From the NCBI GenBank assembly GCA_041395845.1, contig JAWKZS010000002.1:186001-250000 (forward strand): DNA of 64,000 nt, read 5' to 3'. Origin of the DNA: Ch67 sp041395845 (lineage in GTDB: Bacteria; Pseudomonadota; Gammaproteobacteria; Pseudomonadales; Ketobacteraceae). Below are positions 36,141 through 44,512 of the stretch, one piece after another. The position numbers and the translations under genes were made by a program. How positions within the stretch are numbered: the stretch's first letter is position 1; each line of letters starts with the position of its first letter. Under the pieces are notes generated by a model. It saw only the letters and a list, made by a program, of their open reading frames with translations. It was not told the origin of the DNA and searched no databases.

Positions 36141-38410
36141 GAATTGCGATCCGTTTGCGTAGTGGCATACGCCAGTTGACCCAGGGCGATTCCACCGTCA
36201 TTAAGCGGCACTGTGGCTGGCCAATAGACCTGAATGCCAAGCGCATCGGCCTGCTGAAGCAGCAAGGATTGCAATAGCCGGTTCTGAAAGCAACCACCAC
36301 TGACCGAAAGCGCACTGACACCAAAATAATGCACCAGCGCGAGCATCCAGTCGACCAGTCCACGATGAAATCCCAGGGCCAGTGCCGCCGGCGCCACGTC
36401 CTGGCTTTTGTTCTGCAGCAGCGTGCGCCACGCCGGGCGCCAGTCCCCCAGCAAGATGGTTTCCTGCTCCACCGATTCGATGACAAACGGGTGAGGCGAG
36501 GACGGGGTTTGCAATGCCAGCGCCTGCAGTTGCAGCGCAGCTTCACCTTCGTAGGCCTGCTGGATTCCCCCGCACAGCACGTGACTGACCGCGTCAAAAA
36601 GCCGCCCCATGCTGTGGGTTTGCGGATTGTTGATGTTGCGCGTCAGCATCCGGGTGACCGTATTACGTTGCACATCGCTAACGGCCGGATTGAGGGCGGC
36701 GGTGACGTCGGTGGTATCCATCAATCCGGCATGCCAGCACAACGCAAGCGCCATCCGCCAGGGCTGGCGCGCCGCCTGATCGCCGCCGGGCAACGAGGAA
36801 GGCCACAGCGTGGCAACCCGTCGACATCCATGTTGATCCACCAGAAACGCTTCGCTTCCCCACAGGGTGCCGTCTGGCCCCCAACCTGCGCCATCCCACG
36901 CCAGCGCAAGATAACGTTCAGGCAAGGGACACATCAGATGATTGGTGTAAACGTGGGCCTGGTGATGCGGCACCTGGCGCGGTGCCGTGGCGTGCGTCAG
37001 TGCCTGCTGCCGGCTGTGATAACCCGGATGTGCATCGCAACAGATCTGCTCGGGCACCAGCGCATGCAATGCCATGAGGCGGCCGGTCAGATCGGCCTGA
37101 CGTTGCTGCACCGCTGCCGTGTCCAGATCCCCCACATAGGGGCCCAGCAACGCGCGGCCGTTATGGGCCAGCGCCACGGCATGCTTCAGGTCACCTCCCA
37201 AGGCCATGATCGGACCGGTCACGCCAATATCGACGATGGCATGAGCGTAACCCCGGGCCCGGCGCAGCAACTGGGGTCGTCCCGACGTGCTCATCGCCAG
37301 GGAATCATCCTGCGGAATATGAATCGCTACGTCGTGCAGCAACGCCAGATCGTACAGATCGCCCGCCGCCATGACGTCACGGTTATCGAACAGCACCGGC
37401 TCGCCGCTGCGATTGGCGCTGGTGCAGACCAGCGGCAGGCCGATCCGTTGCAGCAAGGCCAGATGCAGCCCGGACACCGTCAGCAACAGCCCCCAGTCAG
37501 GCACGTCCGGCGCCACGTTGGGTGCAATACGAAGGCTGCTATCCTCGCGCTTGCGTAGCAGCACAATGGGACGCTCGGGGCTTTCCAGCAGCGCCTGCTC
37601 ATCGGCATCGAACACGGCCAGTGCACGCGCCTGCGCCAGCGACGTCACCAGCAATGCCAGCGGCTTGCGCGGCCGCTGCTTGAGTTCCCGTAAACGCTGC
37701 ACCACGTCCGCTGCATCAGCGCGACACAGCAGCTGAACTGCAGTCTGGGATTTCAGCGCCAGAATGCCACCGTCGCGGAGACATTCCGCCGCTTGCGCCA
37801 GCAGGAAATCGCTCGAGCCGGTTAACGTTTCCCGGCCATTCCACAACTGCAGTCGCGGCCCGCAATCGGGGCAGCTGATCAGCTCGCTGTGAAAACGCCG
37901 GCTGGCAGGATCGGCAAATTCCGCTTGGCAGCGTGCACAGGGCTGCCAGCCATGATAGGCCGTGTGAGCGCGGGCAAACGGCATGCGGTGGAGGATGCTG
38001 AAACGGGGTCCGCAATCGTGACAGCTGATCAGCGGATACTGATAACGCCGATTGGATGGATCATGGAATTCATCGTGGCATTGCGCACAAATCCCGCGAT
38101 CCGCCGGCACCCGCCACAATGACGACACTGGCTGTACCGCACCGGGCACAATGACAAAACCATGACAGTCCTGCCATAACGCCGGCTGCGGTTCGCACAC
38201 CACCGCTGCAAGACGGTTGCGTAATGCGGCCAGGAATGCTGTGATGGCAGCTGATTCACCTTGAATATGCGCACGCACCTGATCACCGTCATTGCGCACC
38301 CAGCCGGCAATGGCAAACTCGTCGGCCCAGCGTTTCAGGCGCGGACGCAGTCCAACGCCCTGAACGGCGCCACTCAACACAAGACTGAAACTGACATTCG
38401 ATTGACCCAT
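36137..38410 (-). CDS. hypF: Carbamoyltransferase HypF
   Basis: 757 aa from the ATG at 38410; a GTG at 38440 is the alternative. HypF makes the carbamoyl group passed to HypE. Domains: N-terminal acylphosphatase-like (GAVQGVGLRPRLKRW; Leu replaces the usual Phe), two zinc-finger-like motifs each CxxC-x18-CxxC (CAQCHDEFHDP to ISCHDCG, and CARCQAEFADP to ISCPDCG), a YrdC-like domain (KSQTAVQLLCRADAA), and a C-terminal Kae1-like domain with ALAWDGAGWGPDGTLWG and SGGCFQNRLL. Full length, unlike the short HypF2 beside the Cupriavidus soluble hydrogenase. Divergent from hoxF. Confidence 0.95.
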   Translation of the reverse strand: MGQSNVSFSLVLSGAVQGVGLRPRLKRWADEFAIAGWVRNDGDQVRAHIQGESAAITAFLAALRNRLAAVVCEPQPALWQDCHGFVIVPGAVQPVSSLWRVPADRGICAQCHDEFHDPSNRRYQYPLISCHDCGPRFSILHRMPFARAHTAYHGWQPCARCQAEFADPASRRFHSELISCPDCGPRLQLWNGRETLTGSSDFLLAQAAECLRDGGILALKSQTAVQLLCRADAADVVQRLRELKQRPRKPLALLVTSLAQARALAVFDADEQALLESPERPIVLLRKREDSSLRIAPNVAPDVPDWGLLLTVSGLHLALLQRIGLPLVCTSANRSGEPVLFDNRDVMAAGDLYDLALLHDVAIHIPQDDSLAMSTSGRPQLLRRARGYAHAIVDIGVTGPIMALGGDLKHAVALAHNGRALLGPYVGDLDTAAVQQRQADLTGRLMALHALVPEQICCDAHPGYHSRQQALTHATAPRQVPHHQAHVYTNHLMCPLPERYLALAWDGAGWGPDGTLWGSEAFLVDQHGCRRVATLWPSSLPGGDQAARQPWRMALALCWHAGLMDTTDVTAALNPAVSDVQRNTVTRMLTRNINNPQTHSMGRLFDAVSHVLCGGIQQAYEGEAALQLQALALQTPSSPHPFVIESVEQETILLGDWRPAWRTLLQNKSQDVAPAALALGFHRGLVDWMLALVHYFGVSALSVSGGCFQNRLLQSLLLQQADALGIQVYWPATVPLNDGGIALGQLAYATTQTDRNS

Positions 38411-38475
38411 GCCATTACTATACTGGATAAATTCGCGCACATTGCACCCAACAGCCTGATGAGTCCGCGGTTTTT

Positions 38476-40143
38476 ATGAGCCTGAATCACCCTGTCACAG
38501 CCGATGCCCTGTTTGCCCGCGCCAATCCGCACACCGGTTGGGATCAGGCGCTGGCGCAACGCCTGCTGCAACAGCGCTTTGGCCGGCCCTGGCAGCGGGA
38601 AGACCTGCTGCAGGCACTGATCGTGGTACAGCATCATTTCGGTGGTATTGCACCCGCTGCACAACGCTGGCTGGCACGACAGACCGGTACCGACATGGCA
38701 ACGGTGCAAGCGCTGATCGATTTCTACCATTTTCTCGACAGTGAAGCGGACCCGCAGCTGCACCTTCGCTTCAGCAGCAATATCATCGAACAGCACCAGG
38801 GGCTGGCGGCACTGATGCACCAGTGTCAGTCCGAAGCGAGTGGCCACGTGCGGTTGTCCACCACAGCCTGCATCGGTCTGAGCGACCAGGGACCTGCTGC
38901 GCTGATCAACGGTTTTCCCCTGACACGACTGACCCCACATCGCATCGACAGTATTGTCCACCATCTGCGCCAGGGTATTCCGCTGCAGGACTGGCCAGCC
39001 AACTGGTTTATGGTGGACAGCCAGATCCAGCTGCGCGGACCGCTGTTGTCATGGCAGGTCCGGCCAGACGCCTTTCTGGGCACGGTTCTGCAACAGGCGC
39101 CTCGTCAACTAATGAATGCACTGATCGCGTCAGGCCTGCGCGGGCGCGGCGGCGCCGGATTTCCCACCGGCATCAAATGGCAACACTGCGCCGACACACC
39201 GGCAGCGGAACGCTATGTGGTGTGCAACGCCGATGAAGGTGAACCGGGCACCTTCAAGGATCGGGTGTTGATGCAGGAACATGCCGATGCCCTGCTGTGC
39301 GGAATGACCCTGTGCGCCCACGCCATCGGCGCCCGCAAAGGAATTATTTATCTGCGGGGCGAGTATCTGTTTCTGTACGCGTATCTGCAGGCCCACCTGC
39401 AACGCTGGCGCCAGCACCACTGGCTGCATCCCGGCTTTGATATCGAAATCCACCTGGGTGCCGGCGCCTATGTCTGCGGTGAAGAAACCGCGCTGCTGGA
39501 ATCCGTCGAAGGCAAGCGCGGCATTCCCCGCATCAAACCGCCCTTTCCGGTGAATGAAGGCCTGCACCGGATGCCGACAGTGGTGAACAATGTGGAAACC
39601 TTTATTGCTGCGGCCTGGATTGCAGTTCACGGAGCTGATGCGTTCCGCCAGCTGGGCACTGCAGATTCTGCCGGCAGCCATGTCCACAGTGTTTCAGGTG
39701 ATTGTGATCGACCGGGCATCTACGAATGCACATTCGGAATATCGGTCGACGAACTGCTGCAACATTGCGGCGCCCAGGATACCACCTGGGTGCAACTGGG
39801 TGGGCCATCGGGCACGCTGATCGATCATTCGCAATGTCATCTGCCGCTGGCCTATGAATCCGTATCGCCCGGCGGTTCCATCATGATTTTTGACAGCAGT
39901 CGCTCGCTGCAGGATATTGCCCGCAACTTCACCGCATTTTTTGCCCATGAAAGTTGCGGATTCTGTACGCCCTGTCGTGCCGGTACCCAGGTGTTGCAGC
40001 GGGAATTGTCCCATCCGCTGGACGCCCGCAAGCGCATCGCCATGATGGAGCTGGCCCACACCATCAACGATACCAGCCACTGCGGACTGGGCCAGACCGC
40101 TGGCCGGCCCGCCCTGGCCTGGCTGCAACGGGAGTCCTGCTGA
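38476..40143 (+). CDS. hoxF: NAD-reducing hydrogenase, HoxF diaphorase subunit
   Basis: 555 aa. It binds FMN and NAD(H) and passes electrons between NADH and the hydrogenase module. The N-terminal 200 residues are a HoxE/NuoE-like thioredoxin fold fused to HoxF, as in Cupriavidus; only Cys117 and Cys132 (TTACIGLSDQGPA) remain there, so a [2Fe-2S] cluster in this part is doubtful. FMN/NADH motifs: GRGGAGFPTGIKW (223-235) and GAGAYVCGEETALLESVEG (328-346). The [4Fe-4S] ligands are Cys494, Cys497 and Cys500 (SCGFCTPCR) with Cys536. First gene of hoxFUYHW. Confidence 0.95.
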   Translation: MSLNHPVTADALFARANPHTGWDQALAQRLLQQRFGRPWQREDLLQALIVVQHHFGGIAPAAQRWLARQTGTDMATVQALIDFYHFLDSEADPQLHLRFSSNIIEQHQGLAALMHQCQSEASGHVRLSTTACIGLSDQGPAALINGFPLTRLTPHRIDSIVHHLRQGIPLQDWPANWFMVDSQIQLRGPLLSWQVRPDAFLGTVLQQAPRQLMNALIASGLRGRGGAGFPTGIKWQHCADTPAAERYVVCNADEGEPGTFKDRVLMQEHADALLCGMTLCAHAIGARKGIIYLRGEYLFLYAYLQAHLQRWRQHHWLHPGFDIEIHLGAGAYVCGEETALLESVEGKRGIPRIKPPFPVNEGLHRMPTVVNNVETFIAAAWIAVHGADAFRQLGTADSAGSHVHSVSGDCDRPGIYECTFGISVDELLQHCGAQDTTWVQLGGPSGTLIDHSQCHLPLAYESVSPGGSIMIFDSSRSLQDIARNFTAFFAHESCGFCTPCRAGTQVLQRELSHPLDARKRIAMMELAHTINDTSHCGLGQTAGRPALAWLQRESC

Positions 40144-40144
40144 C

Positions 40145-40867
40145 ATGAGCGAACTGCGTTTCTGGCTCGATGACGACGCCATTGTCTTCACGCAAGGTCA
40201 AACCGTCATGCAGGCTGTCATAGAGGCGGGACACTACATTCCCCACCTGTGTTTTCATGAAGGCCTGACACCCCACGGCAGCTGCCGCCTCTGCATCGTG
40301 CGCATCGATGGCCGTGTGAGAGCCGCCTGCACTACGCCGGCCCAGCACGATATGAAAGTGGAAAGTGGCAGCAAACGGCTGCGCGATCAACGCCGTCAGC
40401 TGGTGGAATTGCTGTTCACCGAAGGCAATCATCTGTGCCCCAGCTGCGAAGTCAGTGGCAACTGTCAGCTGCAGGCGCTGGCCTACGATCTGGGCATGAC
40501 CCACACCACATTTCCGCAACTGTATCCGCAGCGCCGCACTGACGGCTCCCATCCGGATATGTTTGTCGATCAGGATCGCTGCATTTTTTGCGAATTGTGC
40601 ACCCGCAGTGCCCAGCAACAGGATCACAAAAACATTTTTGGCATCGGCGGTCGCGGCGGTGACAGCTACCTGTTTGCCCACGCGGATTCCGGCCAACTGG
40701 GCGACACTGCCTTTAGCGGACAGGATCACGCCGCCCATATCTGTCCGGTCGGTTGTCTGCTGCCACGCACCAATAATTATCAGATTCCCATCGGCCAGCG
40801 CCTTTATGACGCCCAGCCCATTCATATTCGCGGCAATCACCGCCCCGACGAGGAGCAACAGCCATGA
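40145..40867 (+). CDS. hoxU: NAD-reducing hydrogenase, HoxU iron-sulfur subunit
   Basis: 240 aa, related to the N-terminus of NuoG. It wires electrons between HoxF and HoxY. [2Fe-2S] ligands: Cys36, Cys47, Cys50, Cys62. The His/Cys cluster is His96-x-Cys98-x2-Cys101-x5-Cys107. A ferredoxin-type set follows: Cys146, Cys149 and Cys152 (CIFCELC) with Cys200/Cys204 (CPVGC). All expected ligand motifs are intact. It begins 1 nt after the hoxF stop and overlaps hoxY by ATGA. Confidence 0.95.
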   Translation: MSELRFWLDDDAIVFTQGQTVMQAVIEAGHYIPHLCFHEGLTPHGSCRLCIVRIDGRVRAACTTPAQHDMKVESGSKRLRDQRRQLVELLFTEGNHLCPSCEVSGNCQLQALAYDLGMTHTTFPQLYPQRRTDGSHPDMFVDQDRCIFCELCTRSAQQQDHKNIFGIGGRGGDSYLFAHADSGQLGDTAFSGQDHAAHICPVGCLLPRTNNYQIPIGQRLYDAQPIHIRGNHRPDEEQQP

Positions 40868-41406
40868 GCCCGCGCAAACTCAAGGTTGCCACCTGTTCCC
40901 TCGCCGGCTGTTTCGGCTGTCACATGTCGTTTCTGGATATGGACGAACGCATCGTCGCGCTGATCGATCACATCGAGTTCGACCGTTCACCGCTCACCGA
41001 CATCAAGCAGGTGAGTGATTGTGATATCGGCCTGATCGAAGGCGGACTGTGCAATGAAGAAAACGTCCATGTGCTGGAGGAATTCCGCAAGCACTGCAAA
41101 ATTCTGGTGGCGGTAGGTGCCTGCGCCATCAACGGCGGTGTGCCTGCCCTGCGCAATCACTACACAGTGCAGGAATGTCTGGAAGAATCCTATCTGAATG
41201 GCCTGGGCGTGGTGGATCCGCAGATTCCCAGTGATCCTGAATTACCCGCATTGCTGCCAAAGGTAATTCCGATCCATGCCCTGGTGCAGGTGGATTATTT
41301 TCTGCCGGGATGCCCACCGCCTGCAGATGCATTCGTGGAATTGCTGGACGCCGTACTGCAACAGCGTGAACCCCGTCTGGACTATCAATTGAGGCGATTC
41401 GACTGA
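40864..41406 (+). CDS. hoxY: NAD-reducing [NiFe] hydrogenase small subunit HoxY
   Basis: 180 aa, the short group 3 type with only the proximal cluster and no twin-arginine signal, so cytosolic. Likely [4Fe-4S] ligands are Cys16 and Cys19 (SLAGCFGCHMSF), Cys87 (GACAINGG) and Cys150 (PGCPPPAD). The stop overlaps the hoxH start by one base (TGATG), giving tight coupling with the large subunit. Confidence 0.95.
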   Translation: MSPRKLKVATCSLAGCFGCHMSFLDMDERIVALIDHIEFDRSPLTDIKQVSDCDIGLIEGGLCNEENVHVLEEFRKHCKILVAVGACAINGGVPALRNHYTVQECLEESYLNGLGVVDPQIPSDPELPALLPKVIPIHALVQVDYFLPGCPPPADAFVELLDAVLQQREPRLDYQLRRFD

Positions 41407-42860
41407 TGAACGACAAACAGATCGTCATTGAACCGGTCAGCCGGGTGGAAGGTCATGGCAAAGTGACCCTGCTGGTGAACGATGCGGGCGTCGTTACCCA
41501 GGCCCGTCTGCACATCGTGGAATTCCGCGGCTTCGAAAAATTCATTCAGGGCCGACCGTATTGGGAATTGCCGATGGTGGTACAACGTCTGTGCGGCATC
41601 TGCCCCGTCAGCCATCATCTGGCGGCCGGCAAGGCCATCGACATGATCGCCGGTGTGGACCAGCTGTCGGCGCCCGCACTCAAACTGCGGCGCCTGATGC
41701 ACTTTGCCCAGGTGCTGCAGTCCCACGCCCTGCACTTCTTTCATCTGGCATCGCCGGACATGCTGTTCGGTTTTCAGAGTCCCATCGAACAGCGCAATAT
41801 CGTGGCCGTTATCCGGCAATATCCCGATATCGCCATCAAGGGTGTGAAGATCCGCAAGTTCGGCCAGCAGGTGCTCGAAGCGATTTCCGGCAAACGCATT
41901 CACGGTATGGCCGCCATGCCCGGTGGCATGAATGCACCGCTGACCCACGACAAGATACTGCCGCTCGCCAACAGCGTAGCGGACATCACCGACTGGTGCG
42001 AACAGACCGTACAGCTGGTGCAAACACTCACGGAGCAGAACGCTGATTTCCATCGCCAGTTTGGCCAGATCACTTCACCGTTTCTTGGCCTGACCGGCCC
42101 ACAGGGCGAACTGGAATTGTACGATGGCAATCTGCGGGTCATGACTGCCGACGGCACGCTGCTGCAGGATCAATTCCCCTGCACCCGCTATTTCGATCTG
42201 ATTCAGGAGCAGGTGAAATCCTGGTCTTACATGAAATTCCCGTTTCTGATCCAGCAGGGTCCCGAACAGGGCTGGTACCGTGTTGGCCCCCTCGCCCGCA
42301 TCAATATCTGTGACCAGATCACGACACCAAGGGCCGAACAGGCACGTCAGGTATTCAAACAGCAGAACGGAACCCCAGCGCAATCACCGCTGCTGTTTCA
42401 CTGGGCGCGCATGATCGAAGCATTGCACTGCGCCGAAGCCATCGCCGAACTGCTGCAGGATGCCGACATTCTCAGCGATGATCTGCAACGCAGTGGCAAC
42501 AAACGCCACGAAGGCATTGGCGTGATCGAAGCACCTCGCGGCACTCTGTTCCATCACTACAAAATCGATGACGAAGATCGCGTCACCATGGCCAACCTGA
42601 TCGTATCCACCACCAGCAACAATCAGGCGATGAACGAAACCATCCGCAGCGTTGCGCGCCAGCATCTGGATGGCAAACAACTGACACCGGAACTGCTCAA
42701 CCTGGTGGAAGTGGCGGTGCGCGCCTACGACCCGTGCCTGTCCTGCGCCACCCATGCGGTGGGACAAATGCCACTGCAGCTGGATCTGCAACACGAAAGC
42801 GGCGCACTGATCGATCACCTGCAACGGAACAGCGATGGCTCCATCACCCACGCGCATTAG
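41406..42860 (+). CDS. hoxH: NAD-reducing [NiFe] hydrogenase large subunit HoxH
   Basis: 484 aa. It carries the Ni-Fe site through Cys63 and Cys66 (RLCGICPVSHH, motif L1) and Cys444 and Cys447 (DPCLSCATH, motif L2). The N-terminal RVEGHGKV is typical. After His450 a 34-residue tail remains, the piece expected to be cut off by the HoxW protease once nickel is in place. The combination with HoxFU marks a group 3d soluble bidirectional hydrogenase: H2 + NAD+ to NADH + H+, reversible. Confidence 0.96.
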   Translation: MNDKQIVIEPVSRVEGHGKVTLLVNDAGVVTQARLHIVEFRGFEKFIQGRPYWELPMVVQRLCGICPVSHHLAAGKAIDMIAGVDQLSAPALKLRRLMHFAQVLQSHALHFFHLASPDMLFGFQSPIEQRNIVAVIRQYPDIAIKGVKIRKFGQQVLEAISGKRIHGMAAMPGGMNAPLTHDKILPLANSVADITDWCEQTVQLVQTLTEQNADFHRQFGQITSPFLGLTGPQGELELYDGNLRVMTADGTLLQDQFPCTRYFDLIQEQVKSWSYMKFPFLIQQGPEQGWYRVGPLARINICDQITTPRAEQARQVFKQQNGTPAQSPLLFHWARMIEALHCAEAIAELLQDADILSDDLQRSGNKRHEGIGVIEAPRGTLFHHYKIDDEDRVTMANLIVSTTSNNQAMNETIRSVARQHLDGKQLTPELLNLVEVAVRAYDPCLSCATHAVGQMPLQLDLQHESGALIDHLQRNSDGSITHAH

Positions 42861-43356
42861 CATTTTTCTGTTCGGCAACGAAGCCCGTGGCGATGACGCA
42901 TTGGGTGAGCATCTGCACGCCATGCTGCAGGAAACCTTCGCGGCCGATCCAGCGGCGTATGCCCATATTCAACTGATTCTGGATTTTCAGCTGGCGCCGG
43001 AACATATCTTTGATCTGAAGAGCACTGACTGCGGGATTTTTGTCGATGCCCACACGGATGCTGACAGCGGCGTGCAATGGCAACGCGTGCAGCCTGGCAG
43101 TCAGCTGCATTTTTCCAGCCATTATCTGCCGGCGGAAAGTCTGCTCTTCCTGTATGAATCCACTTTCGGGGAACCACCACCGCCCTGCTATCTGCTCAGT
43201 CTGGGCGGCGAATCGTTCGAGCTGGAACAGACGCTGAGTGCCACGGCACAACAACATCTTGCAGTGGCTTTCAAGCTGATTCAGGAGAAGCTGGCGCTGT
43301 TGGCTCAGTCGCCAGATTCGGGGGCACCGGCATCCAGGATAGCAGAATCAGGATAA
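42835..43356 (+). CDS. hoxW: Hydrogenase maturation protease HoxW
   Basis: 173 aa, HybD/HycI-like endopeptidase fold. The signature FGNEARGDDALG lies at residues 13-24, with the nickel-sensing candidates Glu16, Asp71 (FVDAHTD) and His96. It would remove the HoxH C-terminal tail. It starts 26 nt inside hoxH, so its dose is tied to its substrate. Its 3' end overlaps araC tail-to-tail by 9 bp. The last 15 residues are loosely composed and probably disordered. Confidence 0.9.
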   Translation: MAPSPTRISIFLFGNEARGDDALGEHLHAMLQETFAADPAAYAHIQLILDFQLAPEHIFDLKSTDCGIFVDAHTDADSGVQWQRVQPGSQLHFSSHYLPAESLLFLYESTFGEPPPPCYLLSLGGESFELEQTLSATAQQHLAVAFKLIQEKLALLAQSPDSGAPASRIAESG

Positions 43357-44376
43357 ACGCCGTTCTTCCAGCGCCTGCTTGCGGTAAATGCCGGGGGAAA
43401 CACCTTCCCAGCGCTTGAAGGCATGATAGAAATTTGAGGTATCGGAAAAACCGAGCACTTCCGCCAGCGTTTCGATTTCCACCGACGGATCACCCAGATC
43501 CCGTAATGCGCGGGTATGCCGGCAACGATCCCGCACTGCCACGAATGACGTACCTTCCTGCTTGAGTTTGCGCTGCAGCGTGCGCGGCGTCATGTTGAAA
43601 TGATCCGCCACGTCTTCCAGCTGCGTGGCACGCACACCCAGATTCTTGCTGACGAAGTTGGCGATTTTCGCCTCCAGGGATTGCCCCAGTTCGAGCGAAC
43701 GCAATTTTTCCCGCGCCAGTGTCTGCATGCGATCGTGGTATTCCGGATAGGACGTCAGCAACGGTTCCCGCAGCTGATCACGATCGATGATGATTTCATT
43801 GCGCAGGCATTCGAAACTCACCGGCACCTTGAACACGCGTTCGTATTCATCCGCATAATCCGGTTTGCCGTGGACAAAGCGTACTTCCTTCAAGCGCAAG
43901 CCACCTTCGGTCAGCGCGTTGGCAATCGTCACCACCGTCGCTGCCACCAGATCATGATGCAGCGCCAGATTCTTTTTGATCATGGTGGTATCGATGGAGT
44001 AAGTCAGATACGCCAGTTTGCCTTTCAGTTCCAGGCCAAAGGTGGTGAACGGCGCTACCAGATCCTTGAACTGGAACAGTTCGTCCAGTGCTTCCTGCAG
44101 ATTGCGGCTGGTGGCCACCACCTGCCCCAGCAGATCCAGGGTGTGATACTGCACGGATTCACCCAGACGAATGCCAAACGCTGGATCATTCATGGCCTGA
44201 TAGGCGGCGTTGAACAGACGCAGGATTTGTTCAAAGGTAAGGAATGCACCGGAATTTCCGATGATGGCAGGATCGACTTTTGCCGTGGCAAAAATCCGTT
44301 CGACATTGATGCGGTTTTTAATGGCCAGATCGATAATGCCCGGGATCAGCGTGGCCGGTACCAAACGTTGATGCAT
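43348..44376 (-). CDS. AraC-family regulator with arabinose-binding-like (PF12625) N-terminus
   Basis: 342 aa. The N-terminal about 200 residues match the GbdR/OruR/ArgR-like sensing domain (LFNAAYQAMNDPAFGIRLGE, HTLDLLGQVVATSRNLQEAL). The C-terminal AraC double HTH covers about 240-335 (EDVADHFNMTPRTLQRKLKQ, LAEVLGFSDTSNFYHAFKRW). The effector is unknown. It converges on hoxW, so a role in hydrogenase control is possible but not shown. A weak FNR-like TTGGC-N4-ATCAA occurs 112 bp upstream at 44488-44501. Confidence 0.93.
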   Translation of the reverse strand: MHQRLVPATLIPGIIDLAIKNRINVERIFATAKVDPAIIGNSGAFLTFEQILRLFNAAYQAMNDPAFGIRLGESVQYHTLDLLGQVVATSRNLQEALDELFQFKDLVAPFTTFGLELKGKLAYLTYSIDTTMIKKNLALHHDLVAATVVTIANALTEGGLRLKEVRFVHGKPDYADEYERVFKVPVSFECLRNEIIIDRDQLREPLLTSYPEYHDRMQTLAREKLRSLELGQSLEAKIANFVSKNLGVRATQLEDVADHFNMTPRTLQRKLKQEGTSFVAVRDRCRHTRALRDLGDPSVEIETLAEVLGFSDTSNFYHAFKRWEGVSPGIYRKQALEERRLS

Positions 44377-44512
44377 AACACGCTCTGCAGTAGACCAATC
44401 AGGTAACCAAATAACGCAATTAAATCAAATGGCTGATTTTTTTATTGATCGACCAAGCATACTGGCTTTGTCCTGACTAAACAACTTTTGGCCAGTATCA
44501 ACCCGCAGGCCA

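Noticed and set aside
36329..37558. Open frame of 409 codons on the plus strand opposite hypF
   Set aside because: Antisense to a full-length HypF with all motifs; no own motif or ribosome site.
38403..38425. TTGACC and TATACT in the hypF-hoxF gap as a hoxF promoter
   Set aside because: The spacer is only 11 bp, too short for sigma-70; the real hydrogenase promoter was not identified.
44488..44501. FNR-like TTGGC-CAGT-ATCAA upstream of araC
   Set aside because: Two mismatches and no spaced -10 were seen, so it is not counted with the three glycogen-island sites.
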